Assembly: GCA_050084515.1 (NCBI GenBank)
Contig: CM114275.1
Location: forward strand, 14,446,001-14,510,000
DNA: 64,000 nt
DNA from: Blasia pusilla
Lineage: Eukaryota; Marchantiophyta; Marchantiopsida; Blasiales
Reading direction: 5' to 3'
The first letter of the stretch is position 1, and the number at the start of each line of letters is the position of its first letter. The notes beneath the pieces were generated by a model. That model searched no databases. It saw only the letters and a list, made by a program, of their open reading frames with translations, and was not told where the DNA came from. A program made the position numbers and the translations under genes. This document shows positions 1 through 10,246 of the stretch, piece after piece.

Positions 1-425
1 ACAACTTATTGCTACCAAGATCTGTACCTACACTTGTCGTGAAAGCATACAACTCGTAAATATTTCCACGTCGTATACCTTAACTCACTACCTTATCATT
101 GGCATCCTTGATGACTCCTCTAGATTTCTTGAAACAAACTTCTAAGTCGCGATCACATAATACTGTTACTAAAAGCAAATTGCACTTCAATTCTGGTACG
201 TACAATACATCAGTTAACTTACTTTCATCTCCTTTTTGTGAGACTTAAGAAAATTGAGCCTTTCCCTTCTATAGGGCACTTTGCATAATTTCCAACAGTA
301 ACAACGATGTGCTCATGCAGAGGGTATATGGAGCTATACCAATCCTTATGATTGGTCATATGCCTAGATGCTCCATTATTGAGCACCCACGCATCTTCAC
401 TCTTTGACTTAGTGGAACGTTCTGT
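1..425 (-). mobile_element. Ty1/copia pol fragment (protease to pre-integrase region)
   Basis: Read on the minus strand, this matches the interior of the two copia elements further right (about 32640-33110 and 53450-53910): the protease neighbourhood with SRHMTNH, then the stretch before the integrase HHCC domain. It runs off the left edge of the window. Its right end stops abruptly near base 425, where the 3' tail of LINE A begins, so a LINE insertion or a deletion cut it. It is frameshifted and not functional. Confidence 0.8.
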
Positions 426-546
426 CTATGGTAAATGGTGAATGGTAAATAGATCAAGCCCGTGGGACCCAAAGGGTCAAAAGGCTGAAAAACACATTAC
501 AAGTCATTCATTGACTGACCCTGAAAAAGATCCTTAAGACCTTCTC

Positions 547-3500
547 CTAGCTATAGCCTAGAGCACTTGAGCGATGAATGATGACGTTCCCTAATATAAC
601 AACCTAAATCATAAGGCACTAGATGTAGTAAAGACTAGAAATTCTCCACATCTATTTTATGAGCTAGTCTTATTTCTCCATACCTTGGACATGTAACAAA
701 CACATGCTCTTCATCCTCAATATTTTCTCCGTCACATAACTTACAAATTCGTTCACTTCTATCAATTTTAAACCATCGTCCTTCCTCAATTCCTAGCCTA
801 TGAGACCCAGTTCTATGACGTGCGATAATATGTCATAAGAACGTGGAGATCCTCGCAAGTAGATATCCTTGTTCACAATATACAAGCATAGGATTAACAT
901 GAAGTTGATAAAACTCCATTTTGGTGCCCGCACTGCTCCAAATGATGTTGAGAGATTGCTTTTGTAGATGCTCACGGAGGGCCATCGGTTTCAAGTCCCA
1001 ATCGCGTTCCGCCACATTCCACTTTGAAGACCAAGTCACCACATCCGCCATCCACCCTATGGAACGTGTGGCTCGCAAAGCTTGATGAGGGAGGCAAAAA
1101 ACATCAAGAGATCTCACCCTTGCGATGTAAGTGATGGTCAAGTAAAGAGCTTCAGCTTCTAGAGGAAGAAAACCTGTTTCCGCAAGAAGAATAACATACG
1201 AAATTTGGTTTCTTACACCCAATTCTTCTTGTAGAAAGATCTTTTGCACTCTTTCCACGCGCTCCCAACCTGTATTCTTACAATAAGGGCCCCAAACTTG
1301 GGTCCCATATAAGATCACAGGCAACCCTAAGCTCTTAAATAAGAATTTCCTAAGACTCCAAGACATAAGATGAGCTCTTCTACACCGGTTTAAAAATGAG
1401 TATAGAGCTTTGTAACCAGCTTCTACTCTATTTTGCACGTAAAGTGCCCAAGTATAGTCATGAGAGAAATCGATGCCTAGATATTTGTAACTCTTCACTT
1501 GTTCTAATTGTAGACCTTTGTAAAAGAACGAGAACTTGGATCTAGTACCCACTATAATGACTTTAGACTTCTCCATATTAACCTCCATCTGATTTTGGGT
1601 ACAAAACCTTGCCAAAGTGTCGAGGTGTTTTTGTAAACTAATGCCATCACGTGCTAGTAATATGATATCATCTGCATACAATAGAGCTTTGATGACAAAG
1701 TCCCCAAGCTTGACCCCTTCACTATCACATTCCTCCAACCACTTTTCGATATCATCTATGAAAACTCCAAAAAGTGTAGGGGAGAGAGGGCAACCTTGAA
1801 TGACTCCAATGGTGCTCAAGATCTCTTGAGTTTGTGAACCTTTGATCTTGGCCCGAACGGAATGGTATAACGTGGCCACGGTTGCTAGGAGATTTTGTGG
1901 AACTCCAATGGCTTGCAGCCTTTCCCATAAGAGCTTGCGAGGTACAGTATCAAAAGCTTTCTTGAAATCGATGAAGCCGCAAAACAAAGCTTTTCCATTG
2001 CCCTTAGATTTCTCCCATAAAACATGCAAGGCCAAGATATGATCGATGGTGTTGTATGTTGGACGAAAACCAGCTTGGACCCGTGCTCTCTTTTGGAAAG
2101 TCTCTGTCCATGTGCTCAACTTCGACTCCACCAATTTCCCAAACAACTTGGCAAAAACACTACCCACCATGATAGTGCGATAGTTTGTTACCAAGTCCTT
2201 CCTTCCTGATTTGTGAATAGGGACAATCTCCCGTAGCGACAAGGTTGAAGGAAAACCATAGATAGCAGCATCACCCAATACTTTGGTGAGGATCGGACCA
2301 ATACAATCTCCTCCCCACTTGAAAAGTTCAATAGAAAGACCATCCAAATCCTCACATTTACCATTCGCCAATCTTCTAAGTTGAGTCATCACCTCTCCTT
2401 CAGAGAATAAGCCAGATATTCCTTCACAACGTGGCATAGATATAGCATCGGGGAAGAAATAGAGCTTTTCGGCAAAAGATATCAAAGACTTGGGATCGAG
2501 AATAGGTTTTGAAGACCGTACTACTAACCGTCTCCAAAATGATTTGGGGTCCTCATGCAGCTCCCTTGTCAAGGACTCTTGTTTTCGCCGCAAGAAAGCT
2601 CGTTTCTTAGATTTCATCAAGTATTTGTAAAGGCTCGTCATAATAAGCCGACTTGGGATATCCAAAGATTTATCACCGCTCGTGCCCTTGCTTGCTTGCA
2701 TTTGAGTCAAACCATCCATTACAAGGCGACCTCCTAGCACTTCTATCCTGTGGCGCGAAAAAGAACTTAGATGCACTGTTTTTGAACAATTTTGTTAGTT
2801 GCATACTTGCCGTGTTTGGATCAGGGCTCCATACAATGCGAGTCAAGTGTTCTTGTAAATGTAGCATATAAAGATCTTTTTTACCAGGATCTAAGCGAAA
2901 CTTGGGAGAAGCTAAAATAGATTGACATGTCGAGAGAGGAATTTCCTTTGTGGTGAGAGAGTAAACAAGAGAGGTGCATGATCCGATTCAGGTGAGGTTC
3001 TAGAATATCAAATTTAGAGATAAGAGAGCTATCGGCGAGGAGACAGAAGATAATCGATGGTGCTAAGTAGAGGAGAAACACGTATTGGGGTGAGAGTTGG
3101 GAAAATGAGAGGTTCCATTAAGAACTTTCAAATTACAAGTGGCTCTAAAGGTTAAAAATATTATGTCAAAGGATTTGTAAAAGATCTCAAGAGATTCTAG
3201 ACCACAAACCATCCTCATATTCTTGAAGAGGAGAAATGGTGCGAGCATTGAAATCCAACTAGAAAGACTTCACCTTTGCTTTGATATTTGAGAACATCCC
3301 CAATAAGTCGATGGAATAAGTAGATAGGCATCCAAATAACAATAAGATCCCCAACCAAACCAAGGCGTGCCAATGATATTGGCCCCCAATATCTTGATCT
3401 TCTAGATGAATGAGAAGTAGAAATTGAAGCCTGATGAAAGTAGCAATACCGCCATAACCCCTTCCTGCCCGTTGCCTTCTTTGATTCCATGTCGATCCTA

Positions 3501-3645
3501 CCAAAGTAAACCCTTGCATCTCTGCAATAGTATTGCTCTCATGTTCCCAAGTCTCCACAATATTTATAATATCCGCCATCTCCCAAATTGGTAGAGCACT
3601 CACATACTTTGTTGTTGAAAGGCCTCGTATATTCCACATCAACAC
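547..3645 (-). pseudogene. LINE A ORF2 (endonuclease + reverse transcriptase), disrupted
   Basis: The reading begins at LRVLMWNIRGL just after the ORF1 stop. The N-terminal apurinic-like endonuclease has WNIRGL and the ETWEHE neighbourhood but is frameshifted and partly deleted between about 2880 and 3490. The reverse transcriptase is well kept: FIDFKKAFDTVPR, GVIQGCPLSP and the catalytic LLYADDIILLA. A C-terminal CX2CX9HX4C knuckle (CKLCDGENIEDEEHVFVTC region) lies near 690-760. A CGA to TGA change at 832-834 truncates the protein just before the knuckle; other copies have CGA there. The element's own stop is at 547-549. Confidence 0.88.
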
Positions 3646-3663
3646 TCTCAGCTTCTTGGATTG

Positions 3664-4419
3664 CTAGGTTGATAACTCTCTTTTTCTCTGGGTAACAATT
3701 GCTCGCCCATCGCGTAGATAAGCAATAAAACCTGCTTCTTGAGCCTCTTTGACCTTTGCAAGCTCTTTTCTCCTAGCTTTGACTTGTAGAGGAGTGAGAT
3801 CAAGATCCAACCATATCCTCCGTCCTTTGAGAATGGCCTTGTTAGCCATGGCAGTATCACGTTGAGTTTGATCAACAAACTTGACTAGAATGGCACGAGG
3901 TTGTGTGCCCGTTTTCCCAATGCAAAAAGCTTGAGCCAAGTCCGGGTTATGAACATGAAGTGTATCAACCAAGAACTTGGTGACAACACTCTTCACCTCT
4001 TTGCTCTCTGTTTCTGGAAAACCTGAGACTCTCACATTCTTTCTACGCGCAAATTGGTTTTCTTTTTCTATCTCTTGCTCTTGACAGAAAGAGATATGAG
4101 CAACCTTTGTAGCTTCAGCATAAGATTTCATTTTCACTTCTAAAGTTTCAACAACCTCATGCAATCTTGAAATATTGGGAGTAGTCACCAAGGATGATGC
4201 CTTCTCTTGAACATCCGCAACGGATTTGGAAAGATCGAGCATCACACTAGAACTATCTTTCAACACTTTCTTCAAAACCTCTTGCGTTGCCTTCAACTCT
4301 CGGATTTGAATATGTGCATGGTTTAATTGAGAAGTTTGTACCTTGAATTCTTGTCAAAGCTCTTTCAATTCGTGCAAGACGGCTTGCACTAGATTCAAGA
4401 TTTCGTCTTGAGTAGTCAT
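3664..4419 (-). pseudogene. LINE A ORF1 (RNA-binding, L1 ORF1p-like)
   Basis: The natural start is ATG at 4419; an in-frame TGA at 4354-4356 breaks the N-terminal region, after which 210 codons stay open to the TAG at 3664. Leucine- and charge-rich N-terminal heptads suggest a coiled coil. Next come RKNVRVSGFPE and PRAILVKFVDQTQRD, typical of the RRM of L1 ORF1 proteins, then GRRIWLDLDLTPLQVKARR and AYLRDGRAIV, typical of the L1 ORF1p C-terminal domain. The role would be RNA chaperone and particle formation with the element's own RNA. The ORF1 type I know from angiosperm L1s is different, carrying a zinc knuckle. ORF2 follows in the same frame after one TAG. Confidence 0.85.
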
Positions 4420-4490
4420 CGTCTACTCGACTTCACTGCATCCTAGAAAGTATAATCAAATCTCCAACACCACACAACTTCTGCTCTAGA

Positions 4491-6008
4491 AATCGGTTGT
4501 GCTTGAAATTCTGAGGGCTAGGGCACCTCCTTATACTCCAGTTTGCCTCCAAATTTCAGTTTCATATGACACTCCACGTCAAAGTTATGGCCTCGGCACG
4601 ATTCAGATTTGAAATCCTCAAATTTACAAGAGCAGAAACTCAAATCTCTCACAACTTCGTGTGTATAACTTTTTTGTGCTTGAAATTATAAGGGCTAGGG
4701 CACCTCCTTATACTCCACGTTGGTTCTGAATCTCAGTTTCATACAACACTCCACCTCAAAGTTATGGCCTCGGCAAGATTCAGATCTGAGATCCTCAAAT
4801 CAACAAGAGCAGAAACTCAAATCTCTCACAACTTCGTGTGTATAACTCGGTTGTACTTGCAATTCTGAGAGTTAAGGCTCCTCTGTATACTCCACGTTAC
4901 CTCCAAATCTGAAGTTTATATGACACTCCACCTCAAAGTTATGGCCTCGGCAAGATTCAGATCTGAAATCCTCAAATCTACAAGAGCAGAAACTCAAATC
5001 TCTCACAACTTCGTGTGTATAACTCGGTTGTGCTTACAATTCTGAAGGCTAGGGCGCCTCCTTATATTCCACGTTGCCTCCAAATCTCAACTTCATATGA
5101 CACTCCACCTCAAAGTTATGGCGTCGGCAAGATTGAGATCTGAAATCCTCAAATCTACAAGAGCAGAAACTCAAATCTCTCACAACTTTGTGTGTATAAC
5201 TCGGTTGTGCTTGCAATTCTGAGGGCTAGGGCGCCTCCGTATACTCCAGGTTGCCTCCAAATTTCCGCTTCATATGACTGTTCACCTCAAAGTTATGGCC
5301 TCGGCAAGATTCAGATCTGAAATCCTCAAATTTACAAGAGCAGAAACTCAAATCTCTCACAACTTCGTGTGTATAACTTGGTTGTGCTTGCAATTCTGAG
5401 GGCTAGGGCGCCTCCTTATACTCCGCGTTGCCTCCAAATTGGTTCATAGGATTCTTTTTGTTATTTTTTGGGTTGGACAATGTGACCTATTATTCATCAT
5501 CATACTATTAAGTGCGTCCGCTCATTGTGAAGAAGTGTGAAGACCAATGGAAGAAGGATATTTGTCCATGAAGTCGGTGCAGGAGTTTCTGAAATCCTCA
5601 AATCTACAAGAGCAGAAACTCAAATCTCTCACAACTTTGTGTGTATAACTCGATTGTGCTTGCAATTCTGAGGGGTAGGGCACCTCCGTATACTCCACGT
5701 TGCCTCGAAATTGCAGGTTCATATGACACTCCACCTCAAAGTTATGGCCTCGACAAGATTCAGATCTGAAATCCTCAAATCTACAAGAGCAGAAACTCAA
5801 ATCTCTCACAACTTCGTGTGTATAACTCGGTTATGCTTACAATTCTGAGGGCTAGGGCACCTCCTTATCTTCCACGTTGCCTCCAAATCTCAGTTTCATA
5901 TGATACTCCACCTCAACGTTATCGCCTCGGCAAGATTCAGATATGAAATCCTCAAATCTACAAGAGCAGAAACTCAAATCTCTCACAACTTCGTGTGTAT
6001 AACTCGGT
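4491..6008 (-). repeat. Tandem 177-bp monomers, 5' UTR/promoter array of LINE A
   Basis: The motif ggttgtgctt recurs at about 4497, 4674, 4851, 5028, 5205 and 5382, then 5654 and 5831, a strict 177-base period. Between about 5441 and 5588 roughly 148 bases of unrelated sequence replace part of one unit. The array joins the unique LINE 5' UTR at the same point and phase as in LINE C, so it belongs to the element and is not a satellite it landed in. It ends at 6008 in the phase ...aactcgg, as the other arrays do. By analogy with mouse L1, these are probably promoter monomers. Confidence 0.85.
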
Positions 6009-6957
6009 TGTAGAAGAGCTCATCTTGTGTCTGGGAGTCTTAGGAAATTATTATTTAAGAGCTTAATATTGCCGGTGATCTTATATGGGACCCAATTTTG
6101 GGGCCCTTGTTGTAAGAAGACAGGTTGGGAGCGCGTGGAAAGAGTGCAAAAGATCTTTCTACAAGAGGAATTGGGTGTAAGAAACCAAACTCTGTATGCT
6201 ATTCTTCTTGCGGAAAAAGATTTTCTTCCTCTAGAAGCTGAAGCTCTTTACTTGACCATCACTTACATCGCAAGGGTGAGATCTCTTGATGTTTCTCGCC
6301 TCCCTCATCAAGCTTTGCGAGCCACACGTTCCATAGGGTGGATGGCGGATGTGGTGACTTGGTCTTCAAAATGGAATGTGGCGGAACGCGATTGGGACTT
6401 GAAACCGATGGTCCTCCGTGAGCATCTACAAAAGCAATCTCTCAACATCATTTGGAGCAGTGCGGGCACCAAAATGGAGTTTTATCAACTTCATGTTAAT
6501 CCTATGCTTGTATATTGTGAACAAAGATACCTACTTGCGAGGATCTCCACATTCTTACGACATATTATCGCACGTCATAGAACTGGGTCTCATAGGCTAG
6601 GAATTGAGGAAGGACGATGGTTTAAAATTGATAGAAGTGAACGAATTTGTAGGTTATATGACGGATAAAATATTGAGGATGAAGAGCATGTGTTTGTTAC
6701 ATGTCCAAGGTATGAAGAGATTAGACTAGCTCATAAAATAGATGTGGAGAATTTCTATTCTTTACTACAGCTAGTGCCTTATGATTTAGGTTGTTATATT
6801 AGGGACGTCATTATTCATCGTTCAAGTGCTCTAGGCTGTAGCTAGGAGAAGGTCTTAAGGATCTTTTTCAGGGTCAGTGCATGAATGACTTGTAATGTGT
6901 TTTTTAGCCTATTGACCCTTTGGGTCCCACGGGCTTGATCTATTTACCATTTACCAT
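6009..6957 (+). mobile_element. LINE copy B, 5'-truncated, ORF2 C-terminus plus 3' end
   Basis: It starts inside the thumb/C-terminal part of ORF2 (RRAHLVSGSLRK) and runs through the 3' UTR to three TTTACCA-type heptamers ending about 6957. The coding part is broken: in the zinc knuckle the second cysteine is tyrosine (CRLYDG) and the next glutamate codon has become TAA at 6666-6668. The ancestral ORF2 stop is at 6843-6845. The left end fuses to LINE A's monomer array through the shared bases gtagaagagc or a near match, leaving A and B head to head with 3' ends outward. Confidence 0.88.
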
Positions 6958-7245
6958 TTACATGACCCAAGTACTCAACATCCTCATGGAAGAACTTACA
7001 CTTTCCTGGATGCAAACGTAGACCATCTTCGATAGAAATCGATACCTCTTAGCACGTTGAAGAACACGGTCTCGCTCCTTGGCACTCACTATGCTTGGCA
7101 CCCTACTGGTCCGTAGGAACTCCAACACCAACGCATCATCATTAATATCACGCTGATCCGTACCACCATCTCCAATCTTAGGATCTGAAGGTTGGCCATC
7201 TACCCTCTGACTAGAGTAAGATATCATGTGGTCCTCCATACTAGA
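6958..7245 (-). mobile_element. Ty3/gypsy reverse transcriptase fragment
   Basis: On the minus strand one frame reads EDGLRLHPGKCKFFHED followed by VEYLGH, the end of a gypsy-type reverse transcriptase (LHPxKC and YLGH signatures). A neighbouring frame upstream reads FLRTSRVPSIVSAKERDRVL, so the piece is frameshifted or rearranged. It begins directly beside the 3' tail of LINE B, so B may have inserted into a gypsy element. Confidence 0.65.
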
Positions 7246-8236
7246 GTCCACCCCTTACCAACATAAAAAGGCGGATGCATGCCAACCTGGCACCATCTCC
7301 TCATCGACCTCGCCATGCCATCTAGCCCCAGTTGTATCCTCTTGGCTAGTACACGGGTTCCTACTCAACCCATCACATTTCCTTCATGATGGTAGACGCA
7401 AAAGCCTATGGGAATCTTAAAGTAACCCCATCCTCATAAAGCAAGGTGCACTTGTTTGTGAAGCCCAACCTTACAGTGGATCCAACTTTGAAGGCCCCAC
7501 TTAGGTTTGTAGAGAACGTCTCTTTTTTATGGTTTCAAATCCTTATAGAGCATTCCAATATTTTTGAGGGTCCTCCTCGGGGATTGTGGGATCTCAGGTA
7601 TGAGAGTATTATGGATCAGAATATGAAAGGTATTATGTTGGAAGTGGGATAATCCATTGCTCATTACACATAATTAATATGACACACCTTGAAGAATTAA
7701 TCGTCGTGCTTCGGTTTAGGCAAGCAACTTGGGGAGATTGTTCAAGGCTTAGAGAAGAAGCTTCTTAGGGACATGCTACACTTTTGGGGAGACTAGAACC
7801 GATTAGCGCTTGGCAACTTCTGGCTACGTAGTGACCGCACAGTTGATTGAGTCTTTGGGACTTAATCTAGATCTTCCACTTGCAAAGCTCAAGGTTGGGA
7901 GTGCTTGAGGTGAAGCTAGGTGAAGAATAGGATAGACTCTATGACTGGGTATCAAAGAAAATCAGCAAGTAGGCCACAATTAGTGGACAATTTTGGCAAC
8001 AACAATCGGCATGGCCAAGCTTTGTAGGGGTAAGAGAAAGGGGGCTAGTATTTTGGTAGGAGAGAGTAAGAAGGAGAGTCTCTCTCAATCGATTGAGTCT
8101 TTGGGACTCAATCTAGATCTTCCACTTACAAAGCTCAAGGTTGGGATTTGTCACGTCTTTTAGAATAGATCGGTGAGATCTAGTAGAGCGCCTTCATGAG
8201 TAGTGGAGGATAGGCTCTGTAGGTCAAGGATGACCT
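7246..8236. other. Unclassified intergenic stretch with a direct repeat
   Basis: No coding region or recognisable element is supported here. A 56-base direct repeat beginning gattgagtctttggga lies at 7845-7900 and again at 8091-8146 with a few substitutions. The stretch is plausibly degraded LTR or retroelement sequence; nothing decides it. Confidence 0.4.
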
Positions 8237-8282
8237 GTTGAGGCCCGAGAAACCTGAGAGAGCAGGTTTCTCGGGCCTCAAC
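8237..8282. repeat. Perfect 46-bp hairpin (20-6-20)
   Basis: The left arm 8237-8256 begins GTTGAGGCCCGAG and is perfectly complementary to 8263-8282, with loop agagag. No GC-stem-plus-T-tract terminator context or gene is next to it. A second perfect hairpin of the same dimensions lies at 10011-10056 with a different sequence. Confidence 0.85.
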
Positions 8283-9399
8283 CCTTCATTTCGGCTAATT
8301 TGGAGCCATATCGAGGAACTTACTATTTTAGATAATTATCATTTTGAGTATATGATCAACTATCTATTTTTGGTAAGTTCCCCTTGACATCCTACATTAG
8401 GTCAAGAACCAAGGAGGTAACTTGGGAGCATAGGTTACCATGGAGAGAGCTTGGGAGAGGGGAGGGGTATACCTCAAGGAGAGAGAGCTTGAGAGCTCAT
8501 TCTCTCTTTGTTGAACCTCTTGGCACGATGCGGCGAAATTATGGTCTTGCTTGCCTTGTGTGTGTAACCCAAGCCTCTCATTAGGAGAGTGGGTTTGGTT
8601 TGACATTGAGAGAGATATGTGAGAGTGCACACATGTGAGAACTATAGTGTTGTGAGAGAGATTGGATCTTATTTTACAAAGAGAGAATAAGTGAGTGAGA
8701 GAGCTTCATGGGGGAGCTCGCTGGTTTTTCAAGTTGGGGATCGTATTCCCCGTTCAGCGGTTTATGGGAGTGCTCACCGAAGCAAGAGCCGCTTACTTGT
8801 GATGTTTCCTTGGGCAGATAATTTTATCAATACAAACAATTTCATCCCAATGAAAGGTGCTAATAAAGACTCTGACTATGGTGTCAATAGACTATTGTGC
8901 CCTTTAGGGTTTAGCTTCTCAAAAGATCTCGTTGAAATTATGGATTGTTGATGTAGGACTCCCACCCTCACCATGTTGGGTAGGAGGGCTTGATGCAACA
9001 AGGTATGAAATATCCCATCGGATCAATACTATTCCATCAGATGGGATTTTCCACAACAGAATAGAACACTTGAAATCCGCTTAAAGTAAACTCTGACCAC
9101 TGTGCGTAGCCGAAAACTTTCATGACAATATTGGATATTGAGAAAGTGTAGGGTTCCAGAAAACTTGGAGGCCTTGATTTAGTTAAATATTTTGGCTCAT
9201 GAATGGGTGCATGGAGTCTATAGGAGACTGTTGGCCGTTTGAAAACTTAGTTTCACCCTTCTCTCAGCCATTGGGAAATATATGGATCAAGAAGAAAACC
9301 TGCAAGGAAGGACTTAGAGGAGAATGGAAGCAACAAGTTGGTAGACGTCAGGAGTGAAGAGGGAGACTAATAAGCAATTAGGTCCATTCATTCAGACAT
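8283..9399. other. No gene seen; GA-rich, possible LTR remnant
   Basis: The sequence is rich in gagaga stretches (8440-8720). It has a short imperfect inverted repeat around atcccatcggat / atcagatgggat at 9012-9050. No open frame resembles a known family. I see nothing else that can be named. Confidence 0.35.
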
Positions 9400-9786
9400 G
9401 CAACCCGTCGCAATCTGACAGGTTGCAAGGATTTTCTGCTTTTGGATATCTTGCAACCCGTCGGATACTGACGTGTTGCAAGGCTGTACTGTCTCTAGTT
9501 TACGTTATCTTGCAACCCATCAAACTCCAACAGGTTGCAAGATAGGATTGTCTGCAAAAATTGACTCTAGTCTTCAGTTGGAATGGTTCTCACCTTTCCG
9601 AATCAGAGGGCTTACCAACCACTCCAACCGAAGATTTGAGTCCAGAAAAGCACGTACATCATACCAACAGAATCAAAGGAAACAAATTGGTCTTGGTACA
9701 GTGAAAAGATGTTGTAGTGAAGATATTTTCAGGAAAAATGTAAATGTGAAAAGACATCGGCAACCCATCTGTTTGTGGCGTATTGC
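9400..9786. repeat. Palindrome cluster 1 (4 copies)
   Basis: Four 27-base members of the GCAACCCGTCGG / CCGACGGGTTGC family lie at 9400-9426, 9453-9479, 9512-9538 and 9760-9786. All are degenerate, for example with CCCATC in place of CCCGTC. The cluster sits about 460 bases beyond the 3' end of the minus-strand methylase-like gene. Confidence 0.85.
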
Positions 9787-10010
9787 AACAACAGAAAAGC
9801 CTCACCCCAATTTCAGAATGTGATAAAAAATAACATCAGACCATAAGCGTGAAGAGAATTGGGTGCGTTTAAAAAATCCACTTTATTTAAAAAAAAATTC
9901 AAATTGGTTATTTATATTTGATTTCTTGAACAAGAAAATCTAGTTTATGATCTCTTCAGCCTCGTCATCTACAAAAATATTCATAACTCTTGCCGGTTCC
10001 TCTACAAGAG

Positions 10011-10056
10011 CTCCTTCCTTCTCAATCTACACCATTGTAGATTGAGAAGGAAGGAG
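10011..10056. repeat. Perfect 46-bp hairpin (20-6-20)
   Basis: The left arm 10011-10030 begins CTCCTTCCTTCTC and pairs perfectly with 10037-10056; the loop is accatt. It lies about 190 bases beyond the stop of the minus-strand methylase-like gene, so it could fall in its 3' UTR. It has the same 20-6-20 geometry as the hairpin at 8237. Confidence 0.85.
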
Positions 10057-10246
10057 GATCCGAGGGCCTTGTCCCCATAAGAACCCCCTATCGGTCCTAT
10101 GTGACCCGAGAAAAGTCCCAATGTGTGCCCCGATTGGTGATTTTGAAGCTTCTCCAAAGGGAAACCCATCGATATCAATATTTGCTCCTTCCCGGGGAAC
10201 CAGCACATGTCAACTCCAAAACGCTTGAAATCCAAGGCATCTACAC

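Larger units (their letters stand above)
426..4490 (-). mobile_element. LINE copy A, non-LTR retrotransposon body
   Basis: This is the longest-preserved copy of the window's main LINE. In element orientation it runs from about 4490 (unique 5' UTR next to the monomer array) through ORF1 and ORF2 to the 3' UTR, ending near 426 in TTTACCA-type heptamers. The 3' UTR holds GACCC-TTT-GGGTC, a short hairpin present in the other copies that reach this region. The left flank is a copia fragment and the right neighbour is LINE B head to head, so no target-site duplication can be assigned. ORF1 has an internal TGA, the endonuclease part of ORF2 is frameshifted, and ORF2 has a late nonsense codon, so the copy is dead. 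Confidence 0.9.

Noticed and set aside
1617-2737. Plus-strand ORFs of 60-66 codons across LINE A
   Set aside because: Antisense shadows of ORF2; the same peptides recur wherever the LINE is inverted.
4491-6008. Centromeric satellite of 177 bp
   Set aside because: The period fits a nucleosome-sized satellite, but in copies A and C the array joins the LINE 5' UTR at the same base and phase. It therefore belongs to the LINE.
426-6957. One twin-primed LINE insertion (A plus B)
   Set aside because: Both A and B have their own 3' tail and different flanking elements; twin priming leaves only one tail.
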